Part shown: positions 56,526-64,000 of the stretch, in pieces
Position numbering within the stretch: the stretch's first letter is position 1
How the letters are laid out: every line of letters begins with the position of its first letter
From: Streptomyces sp. NBC_01750
GTDB lineage: Bacteria > Actinomycetota > Actinomycetes > Streptomycetales > Streptomycetaceae
Assembly: GCF_035918095.1 (NCBI RefSeq)
Contig: NZ_CP109137.1
Location: 6,078,001 to 6,142,000 of the forward strand
Reading direction: 5' to 3'
Length of the DNA: 64,000 bases
The notes under the pieces: generated by a model
Told to the model about the DNA's origin: nothing
The model's database searches: none
The model's input: only the letters and a program-made list of their open reading frames with translations
Position numbers and translations under genes: made by a program

Positions 56526-58226
56526 ATGGACGCTGACGCCATCGAGGAAGGCCGCCGACGCTGGCAGGCCCGTTATGACAAGGCCCGCAAGCGGGACGCG
56601 GACTTCACCACGCTCTCCGGTGACCCGGTTGAGCCCGTATACGGGCCCCGGCCCGGCGACACGTACGACGGCTTCGAGCGGATCGGCTGGCCCGGTGAGT
56701 ACCCCTTCACCCGCGGGCTCTACCCGACCGGCTACCGCGGCCGCACCTGGACCATCCGCCAGTTCGCCGGCTTCGGCAATGCCGAGCAGACCAACGAGCG
56801 CTACAAAATGATCCTGGCCAACGGCGGCGGCGGACTCTCCGTCGCCTTCGACATGCCGACACTCATGGGCCGCGACTCCGACGACCCGCGCTCGCTGGGC
56901 GAGGTCGGCCACTGCGGCGTCGCCATCGACTCCGCCGCCGACATGGAGGTCCTCTTCAAGGACATCCCGCTCGGTGATGTCACCACTTCGATGACGATCT
57001 CCGGACCCGCCGTCCCGGTCTTCTGCATGTATCTCGTCGCCGCCGAGCGCCAGGGCATCGACCCTGCCGTGCTCAACGGCACGCTGCAGACCGACATCTT
57101 CAAGGAGTACATCGCGCAGAAGGAGTGGCTCTTCCAGCCGGAGCCGCATCTGCGCCTGATCGGCGACCTGATGGAGCACTGCGCGCAGGGCATCCCCGCG
57201 TACAAGCCGCTGTCGGTCTCCGGTTACCACATCCGCGAGGCCGGAGCGACGGCCGCGCAGGAGCTCGCGTACACGCTCGCCGACGGCTTCGGCTATGTCG
57301 AACTGGGCCTGAGCCGCGGCCTGGACGTGGACACCTTCGCGCCCGGCCTCTCCTTCTTCTTCGACGCGCACCTCGACTTCTTCGAGGAGATCGCCAAGTT
57401 CCGTGCGGCACGCAGGATCTGGGCGCGCTGGATGAAGGAGGAGTACGGCGCGCAGACCGACAAGGCGCAGTGGCTCCGCTTCCACACCCAGACCGCGGGT
57501 GTCTCGCTCACCGCGCAGCAGCCGTACAACAACGTTGTTCGCACCGCGGTCGAGGCGCTCTCCGCGGTCCTCGGCGGTACCAACTCCCTGCACACCAACG
57601 CCCTGGACGAGACCCTCGCGCTGCCGAGCGCACAGGCCGCTGAGATCGCGCTGCGTACTCAGCAGGTGCTGATGGAGGAGACCGGCGTCGCCAACGTCGC
57701 AGACCCGCTGGGCGGTTCCTGGTACGTCGAGCAGCTTACCGACCGCATCGAGGCGGACGCCGAGAAGATCTTCGACCAGATCAAGGAGCGCGGCCGCCGG
57801 GCGCACGCCGACGGTCGGCACCCCATCGGTCCCATTACCTCCGGCATCCTGCGCGGTATCGAGGACGGCTGGTTCACCGGCGAGATCGCCGAGTCCGCCT
57901 TCCGCTACCAGCAGTCCCTGGAGAAGGGCGACAAGCGGGTCGTGGGCGTCAATGTCCACCACGGCTCTGTCACCGGTGACCTGGAGATCCTGCGGGTCAG
58001 CCATGAGGTCGAGCGCGAGCAGGTACGGGTCCTGGCGGACCGCAGGACCGGCCGGGACGACGCCCGGGTACGGTCCTCGCTGGCCGCGATGCTGACCGCC
58101 GCGCGGGACGGCTCCAACATGATCGCGCCCATGCTGGACGCGGTCCGCGCGGAGGCCACGCTGGGCGAGATCTGTGACGCGCTGCGGGACGAGTGGGGCA
58201 CGTACACCGAGCCTCCCGGCTTCTGA
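56526..58226 (+). CDS. icmA: Isobutyryl-CoA mutase, large subunit
   Basis: B12-dependent interconversion of butyryl-CoA and isobutyryl-CoA, with a separate small cobalamin-binding subunit. The 566-residue product contains only the substrate TIM barrel and no C-terminal B12 domain, the usual IcmA size. The two specificity residues separating it from methylmalonyl-CoA mutase are both present: Phe80 (TIRQFAGFGNAEQ; Tyr in the mutase) and Gln198 (EYIAQKEW; Arg in the mutase). The barrel ends HHGSVTGDLEILRV. No strong ribosome binding site precedes ATG 56526. The small subunit IcmB is not in the window. Confidence 0.93.
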   Translation: MDADAIEEGRRRWQARYDKARKRDADFTTLSGDPVEPVYGPRPGDTYDGFERIGWPGEYPFTRGLYPTGYRGRTWTIRQFAGFGNAEQTNERYKMILANGGGGLSVAFDMPTLMGRDSDDPRSLGEVGHCGVAIDSAADMEVLFKDIPLGDVTTSMTISGPAVPVFCMYLVAAERQGIDPAVLNGTLQTDIFKEYIAQKEWLFQPEPHLRLIGDLMEHCAQGIPAYKPLSVSGYHIREAGATAAQELAYTLADGFGYVELGLSRGLDVDTFAPGLSFFFDAHLDFFEEIAKFRAARRIWARWMKEEYGAQTDKAQWLRFHTQTAGVSLTAQQPYNNVVRTAVEALSAVLGGTNSLHTNALDETLALPSAQAAEIALRTQQVLMEETGVANVADPLGGSWYVEQLTDRIEADAEKIFDQIKERGRRAHADGRHPIGPITSGILRGIEDGWFTGEIAESAFRYQQSLEKGDKRVVGVNVHHGSVTGDLEILRVSHEVEREQVRVLADRRTGRDDARVRSSLAAMLTAARDGSNMIAPMLDAVRAEATLGEICDALRDEWGTYTEPPGF

Positions 58227-58242
58227 CAGCCGAGAACCGAGG

Positions 58243-58266
58243 GCCCGGGCCAATGGTGGTCCGGGC
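58243..58266. terminator. Bidirectional terminator between icmA and the TetR gene
   Basis: GCCCGGGCCA (58243-58252) pairs with TGGTCCGGGC (58257-58266), ten pairs with one G-U, 4-nt loop. It lies between the convergent stops at 58226 and 58276. Confidence 0.65.
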
Positions 58267-58275
58267 TTTCGGGCT

Positions 58276-58911
58276 TCAGCCCCGAAGTGAGCCCAGCCCC
58301 GACACCAGCAGTGTCGTGAAGGTGCGCGCCCACTCCTCGTCCACGGGCTCGGCACTGACCAGCGCCCGGTGGACGACCGCACCCGCGATCACATCGAAGA
58401 TCAGGTCCGCGTTGCGGGCCGCCGCCTCCGGGTCCTCCTCGTAAGGCAGCTCGCCGCGGGCCTGTGCGCGGGCCCGGCCCTCCAGGACCAGCCGCTTCTG
58501 CCGGTCGACGATCGCCGAGCGGATACGGCCGCGCAGCGCGTCGTCCCGCGTCGATTCCGCGACCACCGCCATCAGCGCGGTCTTCGCCTCGGGCCTCGCG
58601 AGCAGCGCGGCGAACTGCAGCACCACGCCCTCCACATCGGCCATCAGACTGCCGAGGTCGGGGAGTTCGAGCTCGTCGAAGAGTATGGCGACGGCGTCGA
58701 CGACAAGTTCACTCTTATTGGTCCAGCGGCGGTAGAGCGTGGTCTTGGCGACTCCCGCGCGGGTGGCCACATCGCCCATCGTCAGCTTCGACCAGCCCAG
58801 CTCGACGAGCGCCGCCCGGGTCGCGTCGAGGATCGCGACGTCGGCCTCGGCGCTGCGGGGGCGTCCCGTACGGCCCCTACGCATGGCTTTGGGGCTGGTG
58901 TGGCTGCACAT
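58276..58911 (-). CDS. TetR-family transcriptional regulator
   Basis: The product from ATG 58911 has 211 residues (MCSHTSPKAMRRGRTGRPRSAEAD). The helix-turn-helix is ILDATRAALVELGWSKLTMGDVATRAGVAKTTLYRRW (~25-60); the ligand domain is all-helical with a typical TetR_C_11-like C-terminus. Starts at 58959 or 58884 are also possible; none has a good ribosome binding site. It is convergent with icmA, whose start carries a palindrome of suitable size for a TetR dimer; regulation of icmA is inference. Confidence 0.9.
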   Translation of the reverse strand: MCSHTSPKAMRRGRTGRPRSAEADVAILDATRAALVELGWSKLTMGDVATRAGVAKTTLYRRWTNKSELVVDAVAILFDELELPDLGSLMADVEGVVLQFAALLARPEAKTALMAVVAESTRDDALRGRIRSAIVDRQKRLVLEGRARAQARGELPYEEDPEAAARNADLIFDVIAGAVVHRALVSAEPVDEEWARTFTTLLVSGLGSLRG

Positions 58912-59143
58912 GACGGCGACCATACCGGCGGGTAGGTGTTTCGCTGTGAGCCAGTTCACCGGAGGTTTCTCACACGCCGCAGGGCTGGTGCAGATACGCT
59001 ACGACTCGTAGCGAAAGCCTTGACCGGCTCAGAGCGACAACCACTGACACCGGGTGGGGACCCGGTGTCGAACATTTTGGCCAGTACAGCGGTCTCTTGG
59101 CCGTATTTTTCACATGCGCGCGTGGAAGGGGGAGGATGTACTC

Positions 59144-60121
59144 ATGCAGCCTAGGAACATGTCCATGAGCGGCGTCGTCGACCTCGCCGCGGTGAAGGCG
59201 GCCGGTGAGGCCAAGGCAAAGGCGGAACAGGCGCGCGCCGAGGCCGCCCGCCAGGGCGGCGGCGGAGCCGTATCCCCTTCCAGCCTGGTGATCGATGTCG
59301 ATGAGGCGGGCTTCGAGAGCGATGTCCTCCAGCGCTCCGCCGAGGTCCCGGTCGTCATCGACTTCTGGGCCGAGTGGTGCGAGCCGTGCAAGCAGCTCAG
59401 CCCGGTGCTGGAGCGGCTGGCGCAGGAGTACAACGGCCGGTTCGTCCTCGCCAAGATCGACGTCGACGCCAACCAGATGCTGATGCAGCAGTTCGGGATC
59501 CAGGGCATCCCGGCGGTCTTCGCGGTGGTGGCCGGCCAGGCCCTGCCGCTCTTCCAGGGCGCGGCGCCCGAGGCCCAGATCCGCGGCACCCTCGACCAGT
59601 TGATCCAGGTGGCCGAGGAACGCTTCGGGCTGACCGGTGTCGCGGTCGACCAGGACGCCTCCGGTACCCAGACGCCGACGGCTCCCGCCGCGGTGCCCGA
59701 AGGGCCGTACGACGCCCTGCTGGAAGCCGCCGTACAGGCGCTGGACGCAGGCGACTTCGGCGGTGCGGTCCAGGCGTACAAGAACGTGCTCTCCGACGAT
59801 CCGGGTAACACGGAAGCGAAGCTGGGCCTCGCCCAGGCCGAGCTCCTCGCCCGCGTACGGGACATGGACCCGCAGAAGGTCCGCCAGGAAGCGGCCGAGA
59901 ACCCGGCCGAAGTGAACGCGCAGATTGCCGCGGCCGACATCGATCTGGTCGGCGGTCATGTCGAGGACGCGTTCGGCCGGCTCGTCGAGACGGTGCGCCG
60001 CACGGCGGGCGAGGACCGGGACGCGGCGCGCGTGCGGCTGCTCGAGCTTTTCGAGGTCGTCGGCCCGGACGACCCGCGGGTGACCGCGGCGCGTTCGGCG
60101 CTGGCGCGGGTGCTGTTCTGA
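59144..60121 (+). CDS. Thioredoxin-TPR protein (YbbN/CnoX-like co-chaperone)
   Basis: The 325-residue product from ATG 59144 (GGAAGGGGGAGGA upstream) has an Ala/Glu/Lys-rich N-terminal helix (~1-45), a thioredoxin fold with the redox pair in FWAEWCEPCKQL (~75-90), and a C-terminal TPR-type helical domain (AAVQALDAGDFGGAVQAYKNVLSDDPGNTEAKLGLAQAELL...). Unlike E. coli YbbN, which has SxxC, both cysteines are present. Related proteins protect substrates for chaperonins under oxidative stress. Transcribed alone, divergent from tetR. Confidence 0.9.
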   Translation: MQPRNMSMSGVVDLAAVKAAGEAKAKAEQARAEAARQGGGGAVSPSSLVIDVDEAGFESDVLQRSAEVPVVIDFWAEWCEPCKQLSPVLERLAQEYNGRFVLAKIDVDANQMLMQQFGIQGIPAVFAVVAGQALPLFQGAAPEAQIRGTLDQLIQVAEERFGLTGVAVDQDASGTQTPTAPAAVPEGPYDALLEAAVQALDAGDFGGAVQAYKNVLSDDPGNTEAKLGLAQAELLARVRDMDPQKVRQEAAENPAEVNAQIAAADIDLVGGHVEDAFGRLVETVRRTAGEDRDAARVRLLELFEVVGPDDPRVTAARSALARVLF

Positions 60122-60775
60122 GTCATGTTTGAAAGTCCTGCACTGAACGTTCCGTTCTGCCAGGTCTGAGGGTTTTGCGGCGGCGGCGCCGATGAGGCGC
60201 CGCCGCCGTTTTGGCGACAAGGTGACAGAACACGGCAGCGCTTTACCAAAACTTGGTAAACGCAGACGTTGTTACTCCCAGTAAATTACCCGGCTTGTTC
60301 TGTCCGCTTATTGGCTGTAATCAGCCCTTCTGGTCGACCCCTTGGCGGCACCCTGTGTGGCCGGTCGATATCAACCGGTCGTTGCGTGGTTATCAGGCCG
60401 TTACTAGTGAGTAACGAACCCTCTTGTGTCGCGGCCGGGAATGGACCACGATCGGCCACGCTCGGTCCAATACCGCACCAGCCCGGCCCCCAGCCGTGCC
60501 GCGGGATCTTGGGTCCCCACCGAGTGGGCCGGCGGCAGTGGCGCCGGTCGCGGACAGGGGGGTTCCTGCCGAACGGCAGGGCCTGTCCGGCAGGTTGTGC
60601 GTGATGCGTCAGGCGCGACCAGTGGTTGTCGCTCGGGGGTGATCGCCGGTGTTTCGGACGCAGCTCGCGCCTGAAAGTACAGGCGCTCTCCTTACCGAGG
60701 ACGTAGCACTTCTCCCATCCCAGGACGGACGCCAGAGTCCGGACCGGAGATGTACGTCCGAGAAGGAGGAAAGTC
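60122..60775 (+). promoter_or_regulatory. 654-bp non-coding region upstream of the DUF6230 operon, rich in small palindromes
   Basis: The first part (60125-60420) is AT-richer than the genome average and carries TTTACCAA-AAC-TTGGTAAA (60242-60260), TTACT-CCC-AGTAA (60272-60284) and CGTTACT-AGTG-AGTAACG (60399-60416). The second part (60420-60770) is GC-rich with several repeats of GGCAGG/CCTGCC type near 60570-60595. No frame with convincing coding bias was found. A strong ribosome binding site (AGAAGGAGGA) ends the region. It likely contains the operon promoter and binding sites for one or more regulators. Confidence 0.55.
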
Positions 60776-61432
60776 ATGGAGTCTGTGGCGCGTGGCGGAA
60801 CCAGATGGAAGCGGTTCGCCCTTGTCATGGTGCCGAGTGTGGCCGCAACGGCCGCTATAGGCATCGGTCTGGCACAGGGCGCGCTCGCCGCGTCGTTCGC
60901 TGTGTCCGGCCAGGAGTTCAAGGTCAAGGCCGGTCACCTCGACGGTCACGGCTTCGCCCAGTACGGCGGCGTCGACATGGGATACGCGGACCTGAAGGGT
61001 GACGCGAAGACCGCCCACCCGGTCGCGATCTCGACCTTCAAGAACGCCACGATCAACAACATGTGTCAGTCGGTCGTCACCGACGTGCCGTTCGTCGGCA
61101 AGATCACCCTGCAGCTGAAGGCCGGCGGGGGGAAGACTCCGGTATCCGCGGAGAACCTTTACCTCGACGTGTCCGAGCTGGACGCGGACGCCACGTTCAC
61201 GAACATCGACATCGGTGTCGCGGCCAAGGACACCGACCAGGGCCGTGGTGGCAAGGGTCCGGCCGTCAAGGACAAGTCGATCCTTGAGAACGGGTTCGCG
61301 CAGCAGGCCGACCGAGCGGTCCTCGACAACGTCGAGCAGAAGGCGTGGGCGACGACTGCCGGCACGTTCAAGCTGAGCGGTCTGAGCATGCGTCTGCTCA
61401 AGGGCTCCGGCGCCGGGGTCGAGTGCTACTGA
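60776..61432 (+). CDS. DUF6230 family secreted or membrane-anchored protein
   Basis: The 218-residue product starts MESVARGGTRWKRFALVMVPSVAATAAIGIGLAQGALAASFAVSG: a signal peptide with a probable cleavage after ALA. The mature part is beta-rich (EFKVKAGHLDGHGFAQYGGVD, ITLQLKAGGGKTPVSAENLYLDVSELDADATFTNIDIG) and has two Cys (MCQSV and the C-terminal GVECY). Databases sometimes label relatives cholesterol esterase without support. It heads an operon with a DUF6114 membrane protein and a large Pro-rich protein; function unknown. Confidence 0.87.
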   Translation: MESVARGGTRWKRFALVMVPSVAATAAIGIGLAQGALAASFAVSGQEFKVKAGHLDGHGFAQYGGVDMGYADLKGDAKTAHPVAISTFKNATINNMCQSVVTDVPFVGKITLQLKAGGGKTPVSAENLYLDVSELDADATFTNIDIGVAAKDTDQGRGGKGPAVKDKSILENGFAQQADRAVLDNVEQKAWATTAGTFKLSGLSMRLLKGSGAGVECY

Positions 61433-61447
61433 CGGTCATCCCGTCCG

Positions 61448-61486
61448 GGCGGGCGGGGAAAGCTGAAACAGCCTTGCCCGCCCGCC
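61448..61486 (+). terminator. Intra-operon terminator/attenuator
   Basis: GGCGGGCGGG (61448-61457) pairs with CCCGCCCGCC (61477-61486); the loop itself contains GCTG-AAA-CAGC. It is followed by TTTCTCTTT, the best T-tract in the window. It lies 16 bases after the DUF6230 gene and before the DUF6114 gene, so it probably reduces read-through to the membrane genes. Confidence 0.8.
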
Positions 61487-61529
61487 TTTCTCTTTACACA
61501 GCAACGCCAGTTCCAGGGAGCTGTTTTCC

Positions 61530-62078
61530 ATGAGCGCCGAGTCTGCAGTGTCACCGGGGCGGGACGAGCACTACATCCGCGCCATTCGGCGGAACTTCCG
61601 TACCTGGCGGGGGCAGCGGCCTTTCTGGGCGGGTCTGTTCACCGTGCTCGGCGGAATCCCTATCGCCTACTTGCCGTACGCGAGCTTCAAGCTCGGGCAC
61701 ATGACGCTCGCCATGTCGACGACCGCGGGTGCGGGTTCGCTGATCGTCGGCGTGTTGCTGGTCACCCTGGGACTGACGATGTGGTTCCACGCAATCGTCC
61801 GGGTGTTCGCGGGCGTCGCCACGATTCTGCTGGCGCTGATCTCCATTCCGATCGCCAACCTCGGCGGCTTCCTCATCGGTTTCCTGTTCTCGCTCATCGG
61901 CGGCGCGCTCGCGCTCTCCTGGGCCCCGGGAAAGCCTGCCGCGGATTCGGCTCCGGCCGAGAAGTCGGCGCCCGAGCCCGGTCCCGCGGAGACACTCGTA
62001 CCGGGCCAGCAGTGGGACGGTTACGGCACGCACGAGACAACCATCGAAGCCAACGGCGGGAGGAACAGTGCCGGGTGA
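61530..62078 (+). CDS. DUF6114 family integral membrane protein
   Basis: The 182-residue product has a soluble ~25-residue N-terminus (RAIRRNFRTWRGQRPFWAGLF is the family start), four membrane helices (~30-55, 60-80, 85-105 and 108-130), and a Pro/Ala/Glu-rich cytoplasmic or periplasmic tail. ATG 61530 follows CAGGGAG. Its 3' end overlaps the next gene by 11 bases, so the pair is translationally coupled. Function unknown. Confidence 0.87.
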   Translation: MSAESAVSPGRDEHYIRAIRRNFRTWRGQRPFWAGLFTVLGGIPIAYLPYASFKLGHMTLAMSTTAGAGSLIVGVLLVTLGLTMWFHAIVRVFAGVATILLALISIPIANLGGFLIGFLFSLIGGALALSWAPGKPAADSAPAEKSAPEPGPAETLVPGQQWDGYGTHETTIEANGGRNSAG

Positions 62079-63354
62079 TGTCACACCGCTGACCACGGCT
62101 GGAGGCGACGGCACGCAGGCGAGAAGGGGGCCGCGGCACGCGGCCCCGCGCAAGCCCCTGCTGAACAAGCTCCAGATGCCGGCCGGCAAGGCGATAGCCC
62201 TGGCAGCGATGCCGACTGCTGTCTTCCTGGGCATGGGGCTCACCCCCAAGCTGGCACTTGCCGAGGACAAGGACATCCCGTTCGCCCCCGGCCCGTGCGT
62301 GACCCGCTCGGACGAGCCGGCGGAGTCCGAGTCGCCCAAGCCCTCGGACTCGGCGACGCCGTCCGGGACGCCGTCGGAGAAGCCCGACCCGTCCGCGAGC
62401 AGTTCGGAGGGTGACAAGGACGAGCCGAAGCCGGGTACGACCCCGTCGGCCTCCGAGTCGAAGCCTGCGGACGCAACTGCGCCGCTGACGAACCCGACTC
62501 CGGCGCCCAGCGAGACGCAGACCAAGAACCCGCTTGACCCGCTGGGTGTGGGCGACGCGCTCAAGGACCTGCTCGACGGCCCCGACAAGGAGCCGACGGC
62601 TACCGCGACACCGAGCGCGACACCGAGCGCGTCGGCGAGCAGCAAGCCTGCCGACGAGCCCACGGCGAAGCCGTCCAGCACGCCGTCCTCGAAGCCGTCC
62701 ACGAACCCCGTCGAGAAGGTGGGCGAGACGGCGGACAAGGCCAAGGACGCGATCAAGGACGCGGCCGACAAGGCCGGGGCGACGACCGAGGAGCTGGACG
62801 ACGCGGTCAAGGGCCTCGACCCCAAGAAGGACGAGGACATCCCGGACGGCGCCAAGCCGCGCTTCCCGTGTCCGACGTCGGACCCGAAGGCCCTCGCCGC
62901 CGCGGACCTGGAGCAGGGCATCCCGCTGCTCCCGGACGACCCGTGGATTCTGCAGAGCTCGATGCTCACCCTCAAGGGCCTTGACTACAAGGGCATCGTC
63001 GAGGTCAAGACGGGCAGCGGCAAGGTCAAGAAGGTGCTGAAGTTCACGGCTTCGGGCGTCGACATCAAGGACCTCCACCAGCTGGTGGTCGGCCCGAACG
63101 GCACCACCGCGCACGTCGAGGCGGACAAGGGCTCCACGTCGACGATCACCAACGGCACCGTGACGATGTACACGGAGGAGCTGAAGGGCAACCTCTTCGG
63201 CCTCATCCCGATCACGTTCAGTCCCGAGACACCTCCGCCGCTGAATGTTCCGTTCGCCTTCTTCACCAACGTGAAGGTGACGCAGGCCGGTCAGTTCGGC
63301 GGGACGCTGAAGGTTCCCGGCCTGCACAACTACTTCACCGGTGGCAAGAGCTAA
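62068..63354 (+). CDS. Large secreted/anchored protein with Pro/Ser/Thr-rich linker, operon partner of DUF6230/DUF6114
   Basis: The 428-residue product from GTG 62068 (GGGAGGAACA upstream) has a basic start, a hydrophobic segment (~42-65, GKAIALAAMPTAVFLGMGLT) then LALAEDK, consistent with export. Residues ~75-215 are low-complexity Pro/Ser/Thr/Lys/Glu, like cell-wall-spanning linkers, followed by a short coiled coil (VGETADKAKDAIKDAADKAG) and a beta-rich C-terminal domain (~265-425; FPCPTSDPKALAAADLEQGIPLLPDDPWILQSS). There is no LPxTG motif. The C-terminal domain may be distantly related to DUF6230, but that is visual impression only. Confidence 0.82.
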   Translation: MPGDVTPLTTAGGDGTQARRGPRHAAPRKPLLNKLQMPAGKAIALAAMPTAVFLGMGLTPKLALAEDKDIPFAPGPCVTRSDEPAESESPKPSDSATPSGTPSEKPDPSASSSEGDKDEPKPGTTPSASESKPADATAPLTNPTPAPSETQTKNPLDPLGVGDALKDLLDGPDKEPTATATPSATPSASASSKPADEPTAKPSSTPSSKPSTNPVEKVGETADKAKDAIKDAADKAGATTEELDDAVKGLDPKKDEDIPDGAKPRFPCPTSDPKALAAADLEQGIPLLPDDPWILQSSMLTLKGLDYKGIVEVKTGSGKVKKVLKFTASGVDIKDLHQLVVGPNGTTAHVEADKGSTSTITNGTVTMYTEELKGNLFGLIPITFSPETPPPLNVPFAFFTNVKVTQAGQFGGTLKVPGLHNYFTGGKS

Positions 63355-63377
63355 GACCTTCCGGGAGCCGCACAAGG

Positions 63378-63414
63378 CTGTGGGCCGCACCCCTTTCTGG
63401 GGTGCGGCCCACAG
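63378..63414 (+). terminator. Terminator of the DUF6230 operon
   Basis: Perfect 16-bp stem (CTGTGGGCCGCACCCC / GGGGTGCGGCCCACAG) with loop TTTCT, 24 bases past the stop codon of the last gene. Confidence 0.85.
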
Positions 63415-63462
63415 TCGTTGCTCCGGCGGTTCTCCGGCACCGTCACCGCCGTCGCGACCCGG

Positions 63463-63573
63463 TCATGACTCCGTGCGTGACCCCCCGGCCAGGTCCTGGG
63501 CGTCGCGGCGGAACAGGGCCGTCCACAGGAACGGCTCACCGAAGTACGGGGACTCCGCCGGTTCGTCGTGCAT
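63463..63573 (-). CDS. Possible small protein (36 residues)
   Basis: A minus-strand frame MHDEPAESPYFGEPFLWTAL... running to TGA at 63463 has almost only G/C third positions and plausible amino-acid use, unlike its other frames. An in-frame TAG lies seven codons upstream of the ATG. The ribosome binding site is poor (GGGGGTAGG, far upstream). It could be a genuine small protein or the surviving end of a decayed gene between pyk and the DUF6230 operon. The 321-bp gap holds nothing else but two terminators. Confidence 0.35.
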   Translation of the reverse strand: MHDEPAESPYFGEPFLWTALFRRDAQDLAGGSRTES

Positions 63574-63607
63574 CCGGCGCAGCTCGACCTACCCCCGACA
63601 ATGCCCG

Positions 63608-63650
63608 AGGGCGGTGTCCTGGTCCTCGCAAAGGACCGGGACACCGCCCT
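63608..63650 (-). terminator. Terminator of pyk
   Basis: AGGGCGGTGTCC-T-GGTCC (63608-63625) pairs with GGACC-G-GGACACCGCCCT (63633-63650), 17 Watson-Crick pairs with one T/G step and a 7-nt loop. On the minus strand it begins 26 bases past the pyk stop. Confidence 0.8.
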
Positions 63651-63675
63651 CGTCGGCCAGGGGGACTGAGCCGCG

Positions 63676-64000
63676 TCAGTCCCGCGACTCCCCGCCCAAG
63701 TGGTGCACCCGGACCATGTTCGTCGTCCCCGGCACCCCGGGAGGCGAGCCCGCCGTGATGACCACGACGTCGCCCTCGTTGCACCGCTGCAGCTTCAGCA
63801 GCTCGGCGTCCACCAGGTCGACCATCGCGTCCGTCGTCTCCACGAACGGTGCGTGGAAGGGCTCCACGCCCCAGCTCAGCGTCAGCTGGTTACGGGTGGA
63901 CTCGTCCGTCGTGAAGGCGAGGATCGGCTGCTTGGCGCGGTAGCGGGAGAGCCGGCGGGCCGTGTCGCCGGACTGGGTGAACGCGACCAGCGCCTTGCCG
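63676..64000 (-). CDS. pyk: Pyruvate kinase, C-terminal part (truncated by window edge)
   Basis: The last 107 residues of pyruvate kinase, which makes pyruvate and ATP from phosphoenolpyruvate and ADP. The visible part is the C-terminal regulatory domain: GKALVAFTQSGDTARRLS, then ESTRNQLTLSWGVEPF and the closing CNEGDVVVITAGSPPGVPGTTNMVRVHHLG, all family-typical. The gene enters from the right edge on the minus strand. Streptomyces usually has two pyk copies; this one sits beside the DUF6230 operon. Confidence 0.95.
   Translation of the reverse strand, partial: GKALVAFTQSGDTARRLSRYRAKQPILAFTTDESTRNQLTLSWGVEPFHAPFVETTDAMVDLVDAELLKLQRCNEGDVVVITAGSPPGVPGTTNMVRVHHLGGESRD

Overview
The window is high-GC actinobacterial chromosome and is best read as the conserved core of a Streptomyces chromosome. 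Evidence: very strong G/C third-codon bias, frequent GTG/TTG starts with purine-rich ribosome binding sites, the complete F-type ATP synthase operon in actinobacterial order, the polarisome coiled-coil pair filP/scy, the mismatch endonuclease nucS, and several families found mainly in streptomycetes (SCO5389 family, DUF6230, DUF6114). Gene order matches my memory of the S. coelicolor SCO5354-SCO5423 region; that is recall, not a search. No tRNA, rRNA, IS element, prophage or CRISPR array was seen.

Layout. 1-14.2 kb: end of hom, thrC, thrB (threonine synthesis), rho, a secreted trypsin-like protease, an LCP cell-wall ligase, rpmE (candidate sigma-R promoter), prfA-prmC, sua5, a LMW-phosphatase-like gene lacking its nucleophilic Cys, and glyA. 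14.3-24.3 kb: a TagO/WecA-like transferase, atpIBEFHAGDC and a DUF2550 gene whose 3' end is tandemly repeated with a hairpin (4 x 65 bp). 24.6-28.6 kb: the chitinase unit chiS-chiR-chiC with direct repeats around the chiC -35 box. 28.7-35.8 kb: a membrane protein, cobalamin adenosyltransferase, 3-hydroxybutyryl-CoA dehydrogenase, a STAS protein, a membrane-anchored P-loop protein, nucS and an SCO5389-family protein. 35.8-46.5 kb: LLM oxidoreductase, small zinc-ribbon-like protein, two tandem ABC exporter pairs, filP and scy. 46.6-49.4 kb: methylmalonyl-CoA epimerase, thiolase and meaB. 49.5-56.4 kb: MarR, three overlapping AIM24 genes, two DUF3817 genes, an MTH1187-type protein, an ArsR-like/MFS divergon and another MarR. 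56.5-60.1 kb: isobutyryl-CoA mutase large subunit behind a perfect 24-bp palindrome, TetR, thioredoxin-TPR protein. 60.1-64 kb: a long regulatory region, a three-gene secreted/membrane operon of unknown function, and the 3' end of pyruvate kinase.

How parts fit. Adenosyltransferase, IcmA, MeaB, epimerase, thiolase and hydroxybutyryl-CoA dehydrogenase together form much of a B12-dependent acyl-CoA interconversion route (butyryl/isobutyryl-CoA and methylmalonyl-CoA) that supplies polyketide extender units in streptomycetes. FilP/Scy organise the hyphal tip. ChiS/ChiR sense and drive chitin use.

A recurring theme is a GC-rich hairpin element (a G5...C5 arm followed by a stem closed by a GGA/GAA loop) found after the DUF2550 gene, in the atpH-atpA spacer (variant) and inside two reading frames. 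The features most worth following up are the repeat array, the Ser-for-Cys phosphatase, the icmA palindrome, the P-loop protein with Arg for the Walker lysine, and the AIM24 and DUF6230/DUF6114 operons.
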